A DNA stretch of 64,000 nt, taken from assembly GCF_041538045.1 (NCBI RefSeq), contig NZ_JBGOSE010000005.1, positions 186,001-250,000 on the forward strand, read 5' to 3'. How positions within the stretch are numbered: the stretch's first letter is position 1; the number at the start of each line of letters is the position of its first letter. The translations under genes were made by a program, and so were the position numbers. Origin of the DNA: Aliiglaciecola sp041538045 (lineage in GTDB: Bacteria; Pseudomonadota; Gammaproteobacteria; Enterobacterales; Alteromonadaceae). The notes under the pieces were generated by a model. That model was given only the letters and a program-made list of their open reading frames with translations, was not told the DNA's origin and did no database searches. This document shows, piece after piece, positions 47,695 through 56,460 of the stretch.

Positions 47695-48127
47695 TTAACG
47701 TGTTATGGAAAGCTATAAAAAGAAAGTTGAAATCACCATTTTAGAGCAATATAGTGATTATCAACTAAATTGAACATTTGTGGTGCAATTGTTGGCTTAA
47801 TCGCCTTTTAATGAGACAATATTCAATTAACTTAAAAGTCATATTATCCCTACGTAAGTTTTACTTAAGCTGTAATTAATGATTCTTGGTTTCTCTTCTA
47901 ATTCCCAATGATTCTTGGAATTGGAAGCGTTATTTTGTGTTGAAAAATGTAAACTCAGGTAATCAAGTTACATTAAATTTATAAATTTAAAATGAATGAA
48001 ATAATATAATAGTAAATTTTAGTTTGCTGGTAAGAGACTTGCATAGTGGTTTCTAAATAGCACAATAAGAAAAACATTAGGCGTGGAGTTGCCGTGAGTT
48101 TGCTAGGAAAATTAATAGGGATATAGC
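47695..48127. other. 433-base AT-rich non-coding gap in the exopolysaccharide locus
   Basis: No gene is apparent. A 12-base direct repeat AATGATTCTTGG occurs at 47878-47889 and 47907-47918, and the second copy is part of an inverted repeat with ATTGG at its end. No JUMPstart/ops element was found. The gap probably holds the promoter for the wcaI-gmd-fcl block. Confidence 0.45.
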
Positions 48128-49387
48128 TTGAAGCTGCTTTTGAAAAGTTTAAATTATGCCCCCGAGTTAACCGGAATTGGCAAATACAACGGTGAAATGT
48201 GTGAAGCGTTTGCAGAACGAGGCATAGGTGTAACCGCAGTTGTGGCGCCGCCCTATTATCCTGAATGGAAAATTCATGATGGTTACCGTAAGTTTCTATA
48301 CCAAACCGAAACTAAAAATGAAGTAGAACTCATTCGATGCCCTTTATATGTCCCTAAGAAAGTCACAACCATTAAACGCCTGCTGCATTTAGCGACTTTT
48401 GCTTTTAGCTCAGGTTTGGCCCTTTTTAGTCGTCTTTTTAAAAAGCCGGACGTGATTATTTTGGTTCAACCTACTTTATTCTGTGCGCCTTTAACGTTGT
48501 TGTATGCCAAATTAACAGGGACTAAAACCGTCTTACATATTCAAGATTATGAAGTGGATGCTATCTTTGGACTTGGATTAATGGGAGAGGGGAAAGCAGC
48601 CAGTGTAGCTAAAAAAATAGAACGTTGGTTGATGGCTGGGTTTGATGCAATCTCTACCATTTCTTTTAGTATGATAGAGAACGCTAAAAGCAAAGGTGTA
48701 CCTGAAGATAAGTTGATTCATTTTCCTAATTGGTCGGATACATCTTTTGTGACTCCTGAAACTGATGGCTCTGCATTGCGTGAAGAGTGGGGATTTAGCA
48801 AAGAAGATAAAGTTTTTCTCTATGCTGGTAATTTAGGTGCTAAACAAGGTTTAGAAATCGTATTAGAAGCTGCTGGGCGTTTAAAAGATCACCCTCACAT
48901 CAAATTTGTATTTGTTGGGGCTGGTGCCAATGTTGATAGCCTCAAACAATTAGCTTTACAACAAAACTTAAGCAATGTGTATTTTAAACCGCTACAACCA
49001 TGGGAACTTGTTCCACAAATGCTGGCAATGGCTGATATTCATTTGGTCATTCAGAAAAAAGGCGCAGCTGATGCGGTTTTACCGTCAAAATTAACCAATA
49101 TTCTGTCTGCTGGTGGGCATGCTATTGTCACCGCGGAAGAACATACAGAGTTGGGGCGCATTGAGCAGCAACAACCTGGGATCTATGAGTGTATTGAACC
49201 TGAAAGTGCTGATACACTTGTAGCATCAATCGAAAGCGCTATTCAAAAAGATACGAATAAGCCCAATAAGGTGGCGCGTCAGTTTGCGTTATCTTATTTA
49301 GATAAAAATACCATCATTGATAATTTTTTAAATAAACTAGTAAAAATAACGGAATCAAATTCGGATTTTGTAAGGGAAATAAAATGA
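48128..49387 (+). CDS. WcaI-like colanic-acid-type glycosyltransferase
   Basis: A 419-residue GT4 enzyme with the WcaI-type opening LKSLNYAPELTGIGKYNGEM and a C-terminal donor site (FLYAGNLGAKQGLEIVLEAA, KKGAADAVLPSKLTNILSAGG). In colanic acid synthesis this family transfers fucose, which agrees with the GDP-fucose genes that follow. The start is TTG at 48128, chosen because it gives the family N-terminus. The end overlaps gmd by 4 bases. Confidence 0.87.
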   Translation: MKLLLKSLNYAPELTGIGKYNGEMCEAFAERGIGVTAVVAPPYYPEWKIHDGYRKFLYQTETKNEVELIRCPLYVPKKVTTIKRLLHLATFAFSSGLALFSRLFKKPDVIILVQPTLFCAPLTLLYAKLTGTKTVLHIQDYEVDAIFGLGLMGEGKAASVAKKIERWLMAGFDAISTISFSMIENAKSKGVPEDKLIHFPNWSDTSFVTPETDGSALREEWGFSKEDKVFLYAGNLGAKQGLEIVLEAAGRLKDHPHIKFVFVGAGANVDSLKQLALQQNLSNVYFKPLQPWELVPQMLAMADIHLVIQKKGAADAVLPSKLTNILSAGGHAIVTAEEHTELGRIEQQQPGIYECIEPESADTLVASIESAIQKDTNKPNKVARQFALSYLDKNTIIDNFLNKLVKITESNSDFVREIK

Positions 49388-50505
49388 CAAAAAAAGTCGC
49401 ATTAGTAACTGGGGTTACAGGTCAAGACGGTTCTTACCTGGCTGAGTTCTTATTAGAAAAAGGTTATGAAGTTCACGGTATTAAACGTCGTGCTTCATTG
49501 TTTAATACTCAGCGTGTAGATCACATTTATGAAGATCCACATGTTGAAAATGCTAACTTTAAGTTACATTACGGCGACTTATCTGATTCGTCTAACTTAA
49601 TCCGTATCATGCGTGAAGTTGAACCTGATGAAGTCTACAACTTAGGCGCACAGTCTCACGTTGCGGTTTCTTTTGAAGCTCCAGAATATACTGCAGATGT
49701 AGATGCTTTAGGTACCTTACGTCTGTTAGAAGCCATTCGCTTCTTAGGGTTAGAAAAGAAAACTAAATTTTACCAAGCCTCTACTTCAGAGCTTTACGGT
49801 GAAGTACAAGAAATTCCACAAAAAGAAACCACACCATTCCACCCGCGTTCGCCTTATGCCGTGGCTAAAATGTACGCTTACTGGATAGCAGTAAACTACC
49901 GTGAATCTTATGGCATTTACGCGTGTAACGGTATTTTGTTCAACCATGAGTCTCCGCGCCGTGGTGAAACCTTTGTAACCCGTAAAATTACTCGTGCTAT
50001 TGCCAATATTGCCCAAGGTTTAGAAAAGTGTTTGTTCCTAGGGAATATGGATGCATTACGTGATTGGGGTCATGCAAAAGACTACGTTCGTATGCAATGG
50101 ATGATGTTGCAACAAGACAAGCCTGAAGATTTTGTTATTGCTACCGGTAAACAAATTTCAGTACGTGAATTCGTGCGTATGTCTGCAGCAGAAGCAGGTA
50201 TTACCCTTGAATTTAGCGGTGAAGGCGTAGATGAAGTTGCTACAGTAACAGCCGTTAGTGGTGATGATGCGCCAGGCGTTAGCGTTGGTGATGTAATTGT
50301 TAAGGTTGACCCTCGTTATTTCCGTCCTGCAGAAGTAGAAACCTTGTTAGGCGACCCTTCAAAAGCCAAAGAAAAGCTTGGCTGGGTACCAGAGATCACA
50401 GTAGAAGAAATGTGTGCTGAAATGGTTCGCAGTGATTTGGATAAAGCTAAGCAACATGCCTTGTTGAAAGAACATGGTTATTCACTTTCTGTATCTAGAG
50501 AGTAG
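49384..50505 (+). CDS. gmd: GDP-mannose 4,6-dehydratase
   Basis: Gmd makes GDP-4-keto-6-deoxymannose from GDP-mannose, the first step to GDP-L-fucose. The 373-residue short-chain-dehydrogenase-type enzyme has the NADP site TGVTGQDGSYLAEFLLEKGY, the Ser/Thr-Tyr-Lys site (STSELYGE, SPYAVAKMYAYW) and NHESPRRGETFVTRKI. Length is normal. Its composition is less AT-rich than the gene that follows. Confidence 0.96.
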   Translation: MTKKVALVTGVTGQDGSYLAEFLLEKGYEVHGIKRRASLFNTQRVDHIYEDPHVENANFKLHYGDLSDSSNLIRIMREVEPDEVYNLGAQSHVAVSFEAPEYTADVDALGTLRLLEAIRFLGLEKKTKFYQASTSELYGEVQEIPQKETTPFHPRSPYAVAKMYAYWIAVNYRESYGIYACNGILFNHESPRRGETFVTRKITRAIANIAQGLEKCLFLGNMDALRDWGHAKDYVRMQWMMLQQDKPEDFVIATGKQISVREFVRMSAAEAGITLEFSGEGVDEVATVTAVSGDDAPGVSVGDVIVKVDPRYFRPAEVETLLGDPSKAKEKLGWVPEITVEEMCAEMVRSDLDKAKQHALLKEHGYSLSVSRE

Positions 50506-50533
50506 TAAACTAAGGTGATAAGGGGGCGAAATC

Positions 50534-51487
50534 ATGAGTAGTTGCATATGTACTGTTTTCTATCATGTAGAGGGGAAATCAGTTAATGCCCCCTCTTTGA
50601 AATCAACTTTGGACAAATACGAGACGTACTATCGGTGCATGTACGTAATGTTTTCGTCAGCTAAAAAGTACAATGACTCAAAACTTATATTGTTTACAAA
50701 CAAAAGTTTGCCGAATGAATATTCATCTCTACTAGATGAAATTGGAGTGGAAATCGTAGTTTTGGAGGAGAAACATTGTCAATTTGTACAATCATTCACG
50801 AATACTTTTCCAGGGTGCTTATTCACTTTAGATGTTATGAAATATTTAACCACTTCTAATGCAATCATTTCCAGTGAAAAATTTTTAATCGTTGATAGTG
50901 ATTGTATTTTTAGAGAAACGGTTGATTGGCAGGAAAGTTGTGTGGCCTATGAGATAAATTACCCATTGAATAGATTGGTTAATGGACAATCAAAACAGTC
51001 ATTAAAAGAAATATCCGATTACCTATTTGCATGTAAAGAAGAAGATTTTAAATATTATGGAGGTGAGTTTTATCTCTTATCAAAAATTAAATTAATTGAA
51101 ATAAATAATATTCTAGAAAACGTAGTTGATTTCATTTTGAAGGAAAAAAAACTACTAAATATGCATTTTACTGAAGAGCATATACTTTCAATTATACTTA
51201 ACAAGTGCGGTTGCCTTGATGCTGCAAAAGCAAATAGAGTTGCTCGGATTTGGTTGACTAGAGGGTACAATAATTTAAATACATATAATAAAGAAGCGAA
51301 GATATATCACCTGCCGTCTGAAAAAGAGCGTTTATTCAATAAATTATTTAACCAAATAATAGAAAACAAAGAGCATGTTGACGAACTCAATTTCAGTTCT
51401 ATATCAATGAGTTATGTATCTTCTATCCCTAAACCAAATATTCTTAATAAAGTTATAAAAAGTATTAAAAATTTAAAAGGACGTTAA
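50534..51487 (+). CDS. Unrecognised GT-A-like protein inserted between gmd and fcl
   Basis: The 317-residue protein is not firmly recognised. A DxD-like site (KFLIVDSDCIFRETVDW) and KYYGGEFYLLSK suggest a nucleotide-sugar-dependent transferase. It is clearly AT-rich compared with gmd and fcl on each side, which are usually adjacent, so it looks like a later insertion. It has no signal peptide or membrane helix. Confidence 0.6.
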   Translation: MSSCICTVFYHVEGKSVNAPSLKSTLDKYETYYRCMYVMFSSAKKYNDSKLILFTNKSLPNEYSSLLDEIGVEIVVLEEKHCQFVQSFTNTFPGCLFTLDVMKYLTTSNAIISSEKFLIVDSDCIFRETVDWQESCVAYEINYPLNRLVNGQSKQSLKEISDYLFACKEEDFKYYGGEFYLLSKIKLIEINNILENVVDFILKEKKLLNMHFTEEHILSIILNKCGCLDAAKANRVARIWLTRGYNNLNTYNKEAKIYHLPSEKERLFNKLFNQIIENKEHVDELNFSSISMSYVSSIPKPNILNKVIKSIKNLKGR

Positions 51488-51492
51488 CCAAC

Positions 51493-52452
51493 ATGAAAAA
51501 AGTTTTTGTTGCAGGCCACAGAGGCATGGTGGGTTCTGCCATCGTTCGTCAGCTGACAAAACAAGGTGATGTGGAAATTGTCACTAAAACCCGCAAAGAG
51601 CTAGATCTGACTAGCCAAGCAGAAGTCAGTGAGTTTTTTGCTAAAGAAAACATCGAACAAGTGTATTTAGCTGCAGCAAAAGTCGGTGGGATCATTGCTA
51701 ACAACACTTACCCTGCTGAATTCATTTATGAAAACTTAATGATCCAATGCAACATCATCAACAGTGCGCATGTTGCTGGTGTACAAGATTTATTGTTCTT
51801 AGGCTCTTCATGTATTTATCCTAAGTTGGCTGAACAGCCAATGTCAGAAGACGCTCTGTTAACTGGTACCCTTGAGCCTACTAACGAACCTTATGCTATT
51901 GCTAAAATCGCTGGTATTAAGTTGTGTGAGTCTTATAACCGCCAGTACGGTCGTAACTTTCGTTCAGTTATGCCTACCAATTTGTACGGTGAAAACGATA
52001 ACTTCCACCCTGAAAATTCTCATGTTATTCCAGCCCTTATTCGCCGTTTCCATGAAGCGAAGTTGGAAGGTAAACCTGAAGTAGTTGCATGGGGAAGCGG
52101 TAAGCCAATGCGTGAGTTTTTGCATGTGGATGATATGGCTGCAGCCTCTATTTATGTGATGCAACTTGATAACGCTACTTACGAAGCGAACACCCAGCCA
52201 ATGCTTAGTCACATTAATGTGGGAACCGGTGTTGATTGCACTATTCGTGAGTTAGTTGAAACTGTTGCTAAAGTAACCGGCTTTGAAGGTGATATTAGCT
52301 TTGATGCGTCTAAACCCGATGGTGCCCCCCGTAAACTAATGAATGTATCACGCTTAAAAGACTTAGGCTGGCAGTACAGCATTTCATTAGAAGAAGGGTT
52401 AGCGAGTACTTACGAGTGGTTCTTAGCCAATCAAGATAGCTTTAGAAAGTAA
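51493..52452 (+). CDS. fcl: GDP-L-fucose synthase
   Basis: Fcl (WcaG) epimerises and reduces GDP-4-keto-6-deoxymannose to GDP-L-fucose with NADPH. The 319-residue protein has GHRGMVGSAIVRQL, the LFLGSSCIYPK segment and the catalytic Tyr-Lys in NEPYAIAKIAGIKLCESYN. Together with gmd it supplies fucose for the polymer. It starts five bases after the preceding gene. Confidence 0.96.
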   Translation: MKKVFVAGHRGMVGSAIVRQLTKQGDVEIVTKTRKELDLTSQAEVSEFFAKENIEQVYLAAAKVGGIIANNTYPAEFIYENLMIQCNIINSAHVAGVQDLLFLGSSCIYPKLAEQPMSEDALLTGTLEPTNEPYAIAKIAGIKLCESYNRQYGRNFRSVMPTNLYGENDNFHPENSHVIPALIRRFHEAKLEGKPEVVAWGSGKPMREFLHVDDMAAASIYVMQLDNATYEANTQPMLSHINVGTGVDCTIRELVETVAKVTGFEGDISFDASKPDGAPRKLMNVSRLKDLGWQYSISLEEGLASTYEWFLANQDSFRK

Positions 52453-52476
52453 GATTAGTATTAAATAAGAAAATAT

Positions 52477-52929
52477 ATGTTTTTAGACAAACCCACCTTT
52501 AGTACCGTGATTGCCAGTACACCGCTGGTATCTATTGATTTGGTGATCACCAATGAAAACAATGAAGCGCTGCTTGGCCAGCGCTTAAATCGTCCAGCTA
52601 AGGGGTATTGGTTTGTACCTGGCGGGCGAATACTAAAAGATGAATCTTTGGCCAATGCGTTTAAACGTTTGACCGAAGAAGAGTTAGGTGAAGCTTTTAC
52701 CATGGATCAGGCAAGCCTGCTTGGTCCTTATGATCATTTTTACCAAGATAATGTGTTTGGGGATGAATTTACTACTCACTATGTAGCCATTGCCTACCAA
52801 TTGAAGTTAACCAAACCATTAGAAAACCTTCCGCTGGATAAGCAACATGGCAGTTACCAATGGATGCCAATTTCCAAGTTGTTAGATAGTGAACAAGTGC
52901 ATAAACATACTAAGTGGTATTTTATGTAG
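52477..52929 (+). CDS. GDP-mannose mannosyl hydrolase (Nudix)
   Basis: The 150-residue protein matches the Gmm/NudD branch: Nudix-like box GGRILKDESLANAFKRLTEE followed by LG, with the N-terminal STPLVSIDLVIT and the YDHFYQDNVFG loop. It hydrolyses GDP-mannose to GDP and mannose and may regulate GDP-sugar levels, as in colanic-acid clusters. Its stop codon TAG (52927-52929) is the GTAG of the first repeat in array H. Confidence 0.9.
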   Translation: MFLDKPTFSTVIASTPLVSIDLVITNENNEALLGQRLNRPAKGYWFVPGGRILKDESLANAFKRLTEEELGEAFTMDQASLLGPYDHFYQDNVFGDEFTTHYVAIAYQLKLTKPLENLPLDKQHGSYQWMPISKLLDSEQVHKHTKWYFM

Positions 52930-53190
52930 CATGGGCTTCAGCCCATGAATGTATGTATAAATCATTCTCGCGGGGCTAAAGCACCCGCCTACAGGTGGCG
53001 TGTAGCATGGGCTTCAGCCTATGAATGTAAGTATAAATCATTCTCGCGGGGCTAAAGCACCCGCCTACAGGTGGCAACATCCACGTTGTAGCATGGTCTT
53101 TAGGCCATGGAATCAAGCATAAATCATTCTCACGGCCTTGTAGCATGGTCTTCAGACCATGGAATCAGGCATAAACCATTCTCGCGGGGC
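52926..53190. repeat. REP array H between the converging halves of the exopolysaccharide locus
   Basis: Four GTAG hairpins with varied but paired stems: GGGC-TTCA-GCCC (52926), a copy near 53002, GGTC-TTTA-GGCC with G-T wobble (about 53088) and GGTC-TTCA-GACC (53140-53161). Two inverted type-b hairpins are interspersed. The array separates the Nudix gene (plus) from the nucleotidyltransferase gene (minus), both of which end at its edges. Confidence 0.9.
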
Positions 53191-53194
53191 ATAT

Positions 53195-54310
53195 CTAATT
53201 AGCTAGGTATTTAATTACTCCGCCTATCAAACGACGAAGGTAATAAAAGGGAAGAAGGTAGGGCGGTTTCTTTCCGTATTTTTGATAAATTTCTTGTGCT
53301 GGTGGAAATGCCATTTCCTTTATAAATAACCACTTTTCTCCTAAACTTTTCCGTTGTTGCAAGGAACGCTGAAGCTGTTGTGTGCGGCTATCTATTGTCG
53401 TTAAATATAATAACTCAGGGTTCGATGAAGCACCATCTAGGCTATTTAGAACGTTTTGAATACTTTCGTCCTCAAAATAGACATTGGCCAAGTCGAGGGC
53501 AAACTTCGATAGCGTCCCTAAGCCTTTTTCATCGATATTTTTACGAAACTCATTAATTTCCAATTGAGACATCTTTTGACAAAGCAATACTAGATCGTAT
53601 AACCAAATCAACTTAACGGTATCACCCACATTTCGGTGATGAAGAAGGTGCACTATGGCATGAATTAACCCATGAGGTTTACTGACCAAAGGTATATTCT
53701 GCAAGGTACTTGTGTCAGCAGAATCCATCAATTCGTCAAAGGTGAGAATATTTTCAATCCCTAGTTCATTGCTAAGTCGAAGATGAATATCAAAATCCAC
53801 GTTGAGTCCTGGGCTTAGGGTTTTGCGCATTGAAAATTGATTAAGAAGGGCAGTTGGACTCCAACCTCTTGGGTTTCGAAAGCCCATTGTTTCGAAGGCT
53901 TCAACAATCTCATTCTTATTATCGCTATTGATAATAATGTCGACGTCAGATTTAGTTCGTAATGAAGGGTTGTTGTAAACAGTGTAGCCTAATGCATAAC
54001 CTTTAAGTACGACGAAGTTAATTTCTGCTTTAGTAAGTTGAATTAAGGTTTGCTGATATTGCTGTTCTATCAATTGGTTACGCATGTCTTGATGCAACTG
54101 AAAGTCAGCTAGGCTTGAAAGTAAGGGCGTTTTTAGTTGGCGTTGTTGCAGTACTTGAACGAGTAATGCTGCTACACCATGCTCAATGGCTAATTCAGTT
54201 AGTTCTTCAACATCATTTTTACTTAAGGATTGTAGCTTTGCAGGATCAGTGAGCAGTAGTTTACTAAGCAAGCTCGATTTTGGCTCAATTTGCTCAGTCG
54301 ATCTAAGCAT
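53195..54310 (-). CDS. Nucleotidyltransferase-fold family protein
   Basis: The 371-residue protein resembles the PF14907-type nucleotidyltransferase family: VLKGYALGYTVYNNPSLRTKSDVDIIIN, split around 102-129, holds the DxD metal site, and DFDIHLRL a further acid. The biochemical role of this family is unclear; members occur in exopolysaccharide/exosortase loci and in lasso-peptide clusters. Here it ends the minus-strand exopolysaccharide operon and overlaps the ligase gene by 8 bases. Confidence 0.72.
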   Translation of the reverse strand: MLRSTEQIEPKSSLLSKLLLTDPAKLQSLSKNDVEELTELAIEHGVAALLVQVLQQRQLKTPLLSSLADFQLHQDMRNQLIEQQYQQTLIQLTKAEINFVVLKGYALGYTVYNNPSLRTKSDVDIIINSDNKNEIVEAFETMGFRNPRGWSPTALLNQFSMRKTLSPGLNVDFDIHLRLSNELGIENILTFDELMDSADTSTLQNIPLVSKPHGLIHAIVHLLHHRNVGDTVKLIWLYDLVLLCQKMSQLEINEFRKNIDEKGLGTLSKFALDLANVYFEDESIQNVLNSLDGASSNPELLYLTTIDSRTQQLQRSLQQRKSLGEKWLFIKEMAFPPAQEIYQKYGKKPPYLLPFYYLRRLIGGVIKYLAN

Positions 54311-55703
54311 TAGAACGACTCCTAGATTTGTTGGGTTCGACTAACCTTAACCCGATGGCTAATAGGGTGAAAAATAACGCAGATAGATAAAAAGTCGCAA
54401 CGTTATAATCAAAGCTTGAGTGTAACAACAACATTATCAACGATGCTTGACAGCCCATTAATAGACCTGGTTGAGTGCTAGAGTTACCCAGCAATATTCG
54501 TTTCAGCATGAGTAAGATTGCGATACTGAAAAGTAACAGGCCTATTACCCCCTGAGTGGCTAATGTTTCAAGGTAGTCGCTATGAGCTCGTTTTGACATT
54601 TCTGTATTGCCTAACGTCTCGGGTTTATATACATGTTGAATTAGTGGATAAGTACCAGGGCCACTGCCAAATAGGGGAAAATCAGCAATAACGTTTAAAG
54701 CCACTTTGTGAAGCTTTGCTCGGGGACTGTCCTGAATTCCATACTTTTCGAATCGTTCAAAGGAAGCGGAGTTTACAAAAATAAGTCCCAATAAAGTAAA
54801 TATACCTAATAAAGATAAGAGTGCTTTTTGTTTTTTTACTTTCTGCTGCTGCCGACACAAATAGCGAAGAGAAACTGCACCCATAATTAGCATAAAGACT
54901 AGATTTCCGCCTCTGGAATCAGTCTTAGTTAATACAAAAAATAATAACAGCGCCAGCCAAAGAAAAATGAATATTCGGGAACAGATAATATAAATTAGCG
55001 TTAGGGATAAACGATTATTTCGCCAGCTTCTCTTACGTTTTTTTAAATTATCATAAGCTAAACCTAAGGCCAATGGGATAACCATAGACAAATAAATGGC
55101 ATATTGATTTTTATAACTAAATGTTCCGCGGATTGCATTGTTCCAATTTGAATCCCAAGGTGGTATGGCCTTCGAAAGTTCGTATTGTCCGCCAGTGTAA
55201 TGATTTACCAGAGAATACACTGCGGTAGCTGTGGCGACTATTATCAAACAGTAAACCAGCTTGCTTAACCGGTTCGGTCTTTTCAAAAGAACATAGGTAA
55301 GTAAAAATAATAACACTAATGAAGAAAGTTCGAACCACTCTACAGCAGATGTGGCTGGTGATAGACTAAGGTATCCATAGTCAGTATCTGCATTAAACTG
55401 GTAAAATTCTGCGCTTTGGGGGCTTAAACCAGTTAGAAATTCCATGGGAATCGGTATCAAATAGATGCTCAAGTACAGCAACCACAACAGCAAAAAAAAT
55501 AATGGACTTTGCAACGTTTTCGTTTCAGAAAAGAAGGTGGGTTTCCCCAAAATCAATAAAAATAAACCAACAGTAATGAGTATGGTTGTTAAAACGTGCT
55601 CCCAAGCAAGTTCGGCGCCGTGTAACCATGGCGATAGCCCATGTATTATCAATAAGCATATGAATGCACTAGTGGTGAGCCAAGAACTTATCTTTGTCTT
55701 CAT
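54303..55703 (-). CDS. O-antigen ligase/polymerase family membrane protein
   Basis: A 466-residue protein with about 12 membrane helices and the O-antigen-ligase-type periplasmic loop containing GSGPGTYPLIQHVYKPE and RAHSDYLETLATQGVIGLLLF, the conserved region of PF04932. It may polymerise or ligate the exopolysaccharide. With the plus-strand Wzy-like gene, the locus has two polymerase/ligase-type proteins. Overlaps its neighbours by 8 and 4 bases. Confidence 0.85.
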   Translation of the reverse strand: MKTKISSWLTTSAFICLLIIHGLSPWLHGAELAWEHVLTTILITVGLFLLILGKPTFFSETKTLQSPLFFLLLWLLYLSIYLIPIPMEFLTGLSPQSAEFYQFNADTDYGYLSLSPATSAVEWFELSSLVLLFLLTYVLLKRPNRLSKLVYCLIIVATATAVYSLVNHYTGGQYELSKAIPPWDSNWNNAIRGTFSYKNQYAIYLSMVIPLALGLAYDNLKKRKRSWRNNRLSLTLIYIICSRIFIFLWLALLLFFVLTKTDSRGGNLVFMLIMGAVSLRYLCRQQQKVKKQKALLSLLGIFTLLGLIFVNSASFERFEKYGIQDSPRAKLHKVALNVIADFPLFGSGPGTYPLIQHVYKPETLGNTEMSKRAHSDYLETLATQGVIGLLLFSIAILLMLKRILLGNSSTQPGLLMGCQASLIMLLLHSSFDYNVATFYLSALFFTLLAIGLRLVEPNKSRSRSNA

Positions 55704-56413
55704 TGTTCTAATACTCGCATTATGCGTTGCTTGAATTTGGAGTTTGCAATTAACTGTTTGAATGGAATGGTATTTTTGAATTGTCGCATATTCAAAGCAA
55801 CTGAACGTGACATGTGCAATTCGTTCAATGAAGCTCGCAACATATTATTAGCAAGTAATTTATTCTTCGATGTTAAACGTTCCCAATGTTCTACAATTAT
55901 AGGAATTAATCTTATTTGATTTTTTCGCTCGAATGGCCCCAACCTTAATGACTTCGATAGAGCAGATTGATCCTCCCATGTATAGTCTAAGCGAGTGATT
56001 CTAGATTGTGCTAATAAGGTCCAGCCTAAATAGTGTGAAGGGGCTGAATGGGTCATTTTTAGTGCATAGTACTCAGCCAACTGTAAATTCGCAGTGGACT
56101 GCTCCACCTCTGCTAGAACTAGATAAAGGCGGCTATAGAGCTCATTGATTTTGTTTTTATCAGTTAGTTTGAATGGTAACAAACTTAATTTTTCGGCTCG
56201 GCTTAAGCGGGAAATGATACTTTCAGCTTGCTCTATGTCGATTGGTAGATTTTTGTTTTCCCATTGGCTAATTGTTTGTTCAGGTTTCACTATAAGAATG
56301 GATGAAATCAAAAACTGAAAAGCAATCATTAGAAAAGCCAACAGTAGTAAAAGACTAATTAATCTTTTAATCATAGAAAATTTACTTGCGGAGGGCTCGG
56401 GTGAATTAGGCAT
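55700..56413 (-). CDS. Membrane-anchored protein of unknown function
   Basis: Not recognised. The 237-residue protein has one N-terminal membrane helix (LLLLLAFLMIAFQFLISSIL, about residues 17-36) and a mostly helical exported part with TPR-like character (YSRLYLVLAEVEQSTANLQLAEYYALKM, split around 92-119). The 4-base overlap with the ligase gene suggests the two act together in polymer synthesis. Confidence 0.6.
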   Translation of the reverse strand: MPNSPEPSASKFSMIKRLISLLLLLAFLMIAFQFLISSILIVKPEQTISQWENKNLPIDIEQAESIISRLSRAEKLSLLPFKLTDKNKINELYSRLYLVLAEVEQSTANLQLAEYYALKMTHSAPSHYLGWTLLAQSRITRLDYTWEDQSALSKSLRLGPFERKNQIRLIPIIVEHWERLTSKNKLLANNMLRASLNELHMSRSVALNMRQFKNTIPFKQLIANSKFKQRIMRVLEQ

Positions 56414-56460
56414 GATCGTATTCTTTAAAAACCACTGAATGATCTTTAATTGAGAACGAG

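Noticed and set aside
47695..48127. JUMPstart/ops element expected in polysaccharide loci
   Set aside because: No GGCGGTAG-type ops core was found here or before 38844.
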